This document shows positions 34,279-37,355 of a DNA stretch of 37,355 nt, in pieces. Position numbers and translations under genes: made by a program. The notes under the pieces were generated by a model. That model was given only the letters and a program-made list of their open reading frames with translations. It was not told the origin of the DNA and did no database searches. How positions within the stretch are numbered: the first letter of the stretch is position 1; each line of letters begins with the position of its first letter. The DNA comes from Hydrogenophaga sp. (GTDB lineage: Bacteria > Pseudomonadota > Gammaproteobacteria > Burkholderiales > Burkholderiaceae_C): positions 1 to 37,355 of the forward strand of contig JAUXNG010000016.1 in NCBI GenBank assembly GCA_030682835.1, written 5' to 3'.

Positions 34279-35598
34279 TCAAGCAGAAGCGTTGTCGGGT
34301 GAAAGAGGGGCCAGCGGCAGGTCGATCAGGAACACGGCGCCCAGGCCCGGCTCGGCTAGCAGGCTGAGCGAACCCTGGGCGGACTCCACCACGTTCTTGC
34401 AGAAGCTCAGGCCCAATCCGCTGCCCACCCCCGTCTGGGTGGAGTAGAAGGGTTCGAAAATGCGGTGCTGGTGTGCGTATGGAATGCCCACGCCGTCGTC
34501 TGACACAGCGATGCGCCCCAGCCCCTGGTGCAGGCCCACATCGATCCGCAGGCTGCCAGGGGCGGGCGCCTGGGGTGCCGACGCCAGGGCATGCAGGGCG
34601 TTTTTCAACAAGTTGCTCAGCACCTGGCCGAACAGGGCGGGCGAGCCCTGGAACTGAAAGTCCTGCTGGATCTGCACACACACGCAGTCCCGTTCACGGT
34701 CGGATCGGTAGGGGTAGTCGCGCACCACCTCGTTCACCAGCGCCGCCGCGTCGATGCGGGCCTGGTCGCGCGGCAGTCGCAACAGCTGGGCATTGGAAAT
34801 CTGGGTGTCGATCTGCCGGTTCATGCTGCGTACCAGGTGCTGCAGGCGGCTGGCCAGATCCTCCAGGCGCTGCGGCGTGCCGTCAGACACGCCGCTTCGG
34901 GCCAGGTTGCGCAGCACATCGGCCAGCAGATTCACCGTGGCCAGCGGCGTGCGCAGCTCGTGCGCCATCACGCCCATGGTGCTCAGGGTGTTGATGAGCC
35001 GCACGCGCCGCAGGTTGGCACTGGAAAACCCCAGCAGCAGCCCCATCACGCCCGCAAACGACAGCACCACCGCGCCGGTGGCGGGCTCTGCCACCGAGAG
35101 GCTGCCGCCCGTGGCCACTTCGGCCAGCGCCCAGCCGGCCAGGGCGCCGCAGAGCAAGCCGACCGAGGCCAGGCGCCAGTCGGTGACATGAAAGTAGATC
35201 AGCACCATGGCCACCATGCTGGCCAGCCACACCGCGTTGCCGCCGTTCATCAGGTACATCCAGGTGAAAAAGCAGGGCAGCTGGATCCATGTCGCCAGAC
35301 TGAACAGCCATCTGCTGAGTGCCGATCCCGGATCTTTCAGGATGGACGGGCACAGGTAGATGAGCGCAAGAAAGGCCATCAGCAGGCGCACGGCCAGGTT
35401 TTCGTAAGGCTGCGGAATCCAGCGCCCCCAGATCAGGGTGAACAGCAGGTGCCCCAACAACGTGAACAGACCGATCCAGACCAAACGGAACCGCGAAGGA
35501 TGCAAAATAGGCTCCAGCGGGGCATGGACCAGACGTTCCATCACCCACTGCCCCAACCGCGCCCTGGCGCTGTAGAACCCCAACCGGTCCAGATGCAC
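34279..35598 (-). CDS. lqsS: Polytopic sensor histidine kinase of the CqsS/LqsS type
   Basis: This 439-residue kinase has a hydrophobic N-terminal half with about six membrane helices (residues 30-195) and almost no periplasmic domain, the layout of CqsS and LqsS that bind alpha-hydroxyketone signals in the membrane. The HisKA domain has H213 in M-A-H-E-L-R-T-P-L. The ATPase domain has N-L-L-K-N-A-L-H-A-L, D-D-G-V-G-I-P and G-S-G-L-G-L-S-F. It has no fused receiver, unlike Vibrio CqsS, which fits the separate LqsR-type regulator 3 bp downstream. I take GTG 35598 as the start: an AAGGAG lies eight bases upstream, and the frame before it is not family-like. An ATG at 35541 is an alternative. 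It is divergent from the LuxR-type gene (91 bp). Confidence 0.85.
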   Translation of the reverse strand: MHLDRLGFYSARARLGQWVMERLVHAPLEPILHPSRFRLVWIGLFTLLGHLLFTLIWGRWIPQPYENLAVRLLMAFLALIYLCPSILKDPGSALSRWLFSLATWIQLPCFFTWMYLMNGGNAVWLASMVAMVLIYFHVTDWRLASVGLLCGALAGWALAEVATGGSLSVAEPATGAVVLSFAGVMGLLLGFSSANLRRVRLINTLSTMGVMAHELRTPLATVNLLADVLRNLARSGVSDGTPQRLEDLASRLQHLVRSMNRQIDTQISNAQLLRLPRDQARIDAAALVNEVVRDYPYRSDRERDCVCVQIQQDFQFQGSPALFGQVLSNLLKNALHALASAPQAPAPGSLRIDVGLHQGLGRIAVSDDGVGIPYAHQHRIFEPFYSTQTGVGSGLGLSFCKNVVESAQGSLSLLAEPGLGAVFLIDLPLAPLSPDNASA

Positions 35599-35689
35599 GC
35601 TTTCCACTCCTTCGCTCGACCGATCCCGGGCGCTCCTGCACCACGCACGTGCCCGAGGGGTATTGTCCTTGCAACCAGCCGTAACCACC

Positions 35690-36358
35690 ATGACGCTGCC
35701 TGTCAACTTTGACAGCGTGAGCGTGGACGGCTTGCTGGCCGACTGGGTCAGCGCGCTGCACGATCTTGGCGTGGAGTCGGTGGTGGTGCTGGGGCCCAAT
35801 CCGACCGGTGGCAGCGATGACCGTGAGGTGCTGGCGGTCCACCCGCCGCGTTTGCTGGGGCCCGCGCAGGCGCTGGCCGAGAGCAGCGATTTTGGCGCCA
35901 GCTGGCGCGACAGCGACGCCCCGCTGGTGGCCTGGCAGGACATTTCCCGGGCTTCCTTCGATTCCTCCAGCCGCTGGCGGCGCCTGTGGCTCGCGCACGG
36001 GCACCAGACCGTGGTGCGCGTGGCCTTCAGCCTGCCCGCGGGCCGGGCGTTCGAGTGCTTCATGTTCTCGCCCCGCGCGTTCGCCGACCGGTCCGAAGCC
36101 GCGGCGCTGGCCTGGTCGGCGTTCAACATCTGGCCCTTGCTCAAACGGGCCATTGCCGAGCAACGTGTGAGCCTGAGCGCGCGCGAACAGCAGAGCCTGA
36201 ACCTGGCGTTTGAAGGCCTCACCGCGCGTGAGACCGCGCTGCGCATGGACTGCTCGGAGCGCACGGTGAACTACCACCTGGCCAACGCCATGGCCAAGCT
36301 CAAGACCGACAACAAGCTCGCCGCGGTGCAGCGGGCCTGCTGGATCGGCCTGATCTGA
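35690..36358 (+). CDS. LuxR-type transcriptional regulator with degenerate autoinducer domain
   Basis: This 222-residue protein ends in a LuxR-type helix-turn-helix (about residues 163-218): L-S-A-R-E-Q-Q-S-L-N-L-A-F-E-G-L-T-A-R-E, then S-E-R-T-V-N-Y-H-L-A-N-A-M-A-K-L and A-V-Q-R-A. The T-V-N-Y-H-L and A-V-Q-R-A parts are those of acyl-homoserine-lactone receptors rather than of NarL-type regulators. The N-terminal region has the size and second-half pattern of an autoinducer domain (D-A-P-L-V-A-W, R-R-L-W-L-A-H-G-H), but the tryptophan-tyrosine-aspartate set that holds the lactone is not evident. No luxI-type synthase is in the window. It is divergent from the kinase and near the synthase, so it may be the DNA-binding output of the ketone system. 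An in-frame TTG at 35663 is an alternative start. Confidence 0.8.
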   Translation: MTLPVNFDSVSVDGLLADWVSALHDLGVESVVVLGPNPTGGSDDREVLAVHPPRLLGPAQALAESSDFGASWRDSDAPLVAWQDISRASFDSSSRWRRLWLAHGHQTVVRVAFSLPAGRAFECFMFSPRAFADRSEAAALAWSAFNIWPLLKRAIAEQRVSLSAREQQSLNLAFEGLTARETALRMDCSERTVNYHLANAMAKLKTDNKLAAVQRACWIGLI

Positions 36359-36430
36359 AACCGGTTCGCGGGAGCGCAAGCCCGCTGGAACCCGCGCGGC
36401 GGGGGTGCGGAGCGCGTAAGCGCCGGTGGC

Positions 36431-36436
36431 GATAAT
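36431..36436 (+). promoter_or_regulatory. Possible -10 box of a leaderless coaX transcript
   Basis: A gataat sits 6 bp before the coaX ATG, and there is no Shine-Dalgarno sequence in between. Transcription from such a box would start at or next to the ATG, which would make the mRNA leaderless. No clear -35 element is seen at the usual distance. Confidence 0.35.
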
Positions 36437-36442
36437 GCGCGC

Positions 36443-37207
36443 ATGACTTTCCTGGCCCTGGACGTTGGCAACACCCGCCTGAAGTGGGCACTGTACGAAG
36501 CACCCCACACGGGTGCCCGTCTGCTGGCGCATGGCGCGCAGTTCCTCGAAAACATCGAAAAGCTCGCCGAGGGCGACTGGAGCGAACTGCCCTGCCCCCT
36601 GTGGGTGGTCGGCTGTGTCGTGGCCGGCGACGCCGTCAAGCGCCGGGTGCAGGAACAGCTTGAACTCTGGGACGTGTCACCGCAGTGGGTAGTGTCCAGC
36701 GCGAGCGAAGCGGGGCTGACCAACGGTTACGACCACCCGGCCCGGCTCGGCTCGGACCGCTGGGTGGCCATGATCGGGGCGCGCCAGCGCGTGCTGGCCA
36801 GCGGCCCGCCCCGCCCCTGCGTGGTGGTGATGGTGGGCACGGCCGTGACGGTGGAAGCGATTGACGCCGACGGCCGTTTTCTCGGCGGCATCATCCTGCC
36901 GGGTCACGGCATCATGCTGCGGGCGCTCGAGTCCGGCACGGCCGGCCTGCACGTGCCCCCCGGCGAGGAGCGCGACTTTCCCACCAACACCAGCGATGCC
37001 CTCACCAGCGGCGGCACCTTTGCCATCGCCGGCGCGGTGCAGCGCATGGTGGAAAACCTCAAGTCCCACTGTGGGGCCGAACCCATCGTCTACATGACGG
37101 GCGGCGCGGGGTGGAAGATGGCGCCCAGCATGTCGACCCAGGTCGAACTGGTCGAAAGCCTGATCTTCGACGGCCTGCTGGAAATCGCGCAGAAACGCTT
37201 CGGGTGA
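36443..37207 (+). CDS. coaX: Type III pantothenate kinase
   Basis: This 254-residue enzyme phosphorylates pantothenate, the first step of coenzyme A synthesis. It has the ASKHA-fold phosphate motif [10 protein letters not shown] at the N-terminus, the substrate motif [11 protein letters not shown], and the second nucleotide motif [11 protein letters not shown] followed by G-G-I-I-L-P-G. The length is that of CoaX. In Burkholderiales coaX often follows birA; here the gene before it is the LuxR-type regulator, with 84 bp between. The ATG has no Shine-Dalgarno sequence and lies just after a -10-like box. The gene is followed by repeat copy C. Confidence 0.93.
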   Translation: MTFLALDVGNTRLKWALYEAPHTGARLLAHGAQFLENIEKLAEGDWSELPCPLWVVGCVVAGDAVKRRVQEQLELWDVSPQWVVSSASEAGLTNGYDHPARLGSDRWVAMIGARQRVLASGPPRPCVVVMVGTAVTVEAIDADGRFLGGIILPGHGIMLRALESGTAGLHVPPGEERDFPTNTSDALTSGGTFAIAGAVQRMVENLKSHCGAEPIVYMTGGAGWKMAPSMSTQVELVESLIFDGLLEIAQKRFG

Positions 37208-37276
37208 GTAGTTCCCCCCGCGCCGCCTGCGGCGTCACCCCCTCTAGGGGGCGGCACTGGCGGCCCGGCAAAGGTT
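37208..37276. repeat. Dispersed intergenic repeat, copy C
   Basis: This copy has the cccccgcgccg start, the ccccctctaggggg dyad, ggcactggcggcccggcaaa, and then breaks off before the ccggttcc end found in copies A and B. It follows the coaX stop directly. The loss of its right end next to a possible transposase gene could mark an insertion junction, but this cannot be shown from one window. Confidence 0.7.
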
Positions 37277-37288
37277 CTATGCTTTGTG

Positions 37289-37355
37289 TCAAGCGCAGGC
37301 GGTCACCCGCGAGGGGTCAAAGGGCTTGCCCGTGCGCCACACCGCAAAGGCAATG
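37289..37355 (-). CDS. C-terminal end of a gene, possibly an IS110-family transposase
   Basis: Only the last 21 codons are inside the window, read on the minus strand: I-A-F-A-V-W-R-T-G-K-P-F-D-P-S-R and then a short tail to TGA (37289-37291). The pattern small/aromatic-x-x-W-R-T-G-K-P-F-D-P recalls the C-terminus of IS110/IS1111-type transposases, where a K-x-G-x-P-F-D-P stretch is common. The fragment is too short for a firm call. Confidence 0.35.
   Translation of the reverse strand, partial: IAFAVWRTGKPFDPSRVTACA

Noticed and set aside
35599..36264. Extension of the sensor kinase upstream to 36264
   Set aside because: The extra 222 residues overlap the divergent LuxR-type gene antisense and show no kinase features; the GTG at 35598 has a strong ribosome-binding site.

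Overview
The window looks like chromosome from a high-GC betaproteobacterium of the order Burkholderiales, most likely a Comamonadaceae member (Hydrogenophaga/Acidovorax-like). This rests on a base composition near 70% GC, the glyQ-glyS-gmhB-plsC gene order, protein signatures (a KHQSxWET acyltransferase motif, fused IcmF, a LiuR/ivd/aceK cluster), and an intergenic repeat of a type common in that family. Genes are dense and almost all look intact. There is no rRNA, tRNA or CRISPR. The only sign of a mobile element is a possible transposase tail at the right edge.

Layout. (1) 1-5077, plus strand: the 3' part of glyQ, then glyS, gmhB, a PlsC-type acyltransferase and a YgjP-type metallopeptidase; about 550 bp inside glyS has anomalously low GC. 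(2) 5097-17956: catabolism of branched-chain acyl-CoAs and short acyl chains. A metallo-beta-lactamase-fold hydrolase diverges from the MerR regulator LiuR. Then come an IMPACT/YigZ protein, a hotdog thioesterase, isovaleryl-CoA dehydrogenase, beta-carbonic anhydrase, AceK, a thiolase, an SDR, a second acyl-CoA dehydrogenase, 3-hydroxybutyryl-CoA dehydrogenase, and a GMC oxidoreductase coupled to an ABM-domain protein. (3) 18126-25972: arginase, a beta-helix lipoprotein, an uncharacterised protein, and a large five-PAS/GAF histidine kinase. (4) 26124-30423, minus strand: fused isobutyryl-CoA mutase (icmF) behind a PPK2 kinase, preceded by a third copy of the LiuR-type palindrome. (5) 30467-31941: a CsoR/FrmR-family regulator and a persulfide dioxygenase-rhodanese fusion, a sulfide/persulfide detoxification pair. 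(6) 31975-36358: an alpha-hydroxyketone quorum-sensing island consisting of a CqsA/LqsA-type synthase, an LqsR-type response regulator, a polytopic CqsS/LqsS-type histidine kinase and a divergent LuxR-type regulator. A lux-box-like 20-bp dyad lies just upstream of the synthase. (7) 36443-37355: coaX, a repeat copy, and a possible IS110-type transposase end.

How the parts fit. Three near-identical 24-bp palindromes (6209-6232, 7449-7472, 30400-30423) tie liuR/MBL, the thioesterase-ivd-carbonic anhydrase(-aceK) run and ppk2-icmF into one probable LiuR regulon, although ppk2-icmF lies 23 kb away. The most interesting segment is the quorum-sensing island. It looks like a Legionella Lqs / Janthinobacterium Jqs relative with a LuxR-family DNA-binding protein added, and it has a LuxR-type binding dyad in front of the signal synthase. 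That suggests a hybrid circuit in which the ketone signal and a LuxR protein meet at one promoter.
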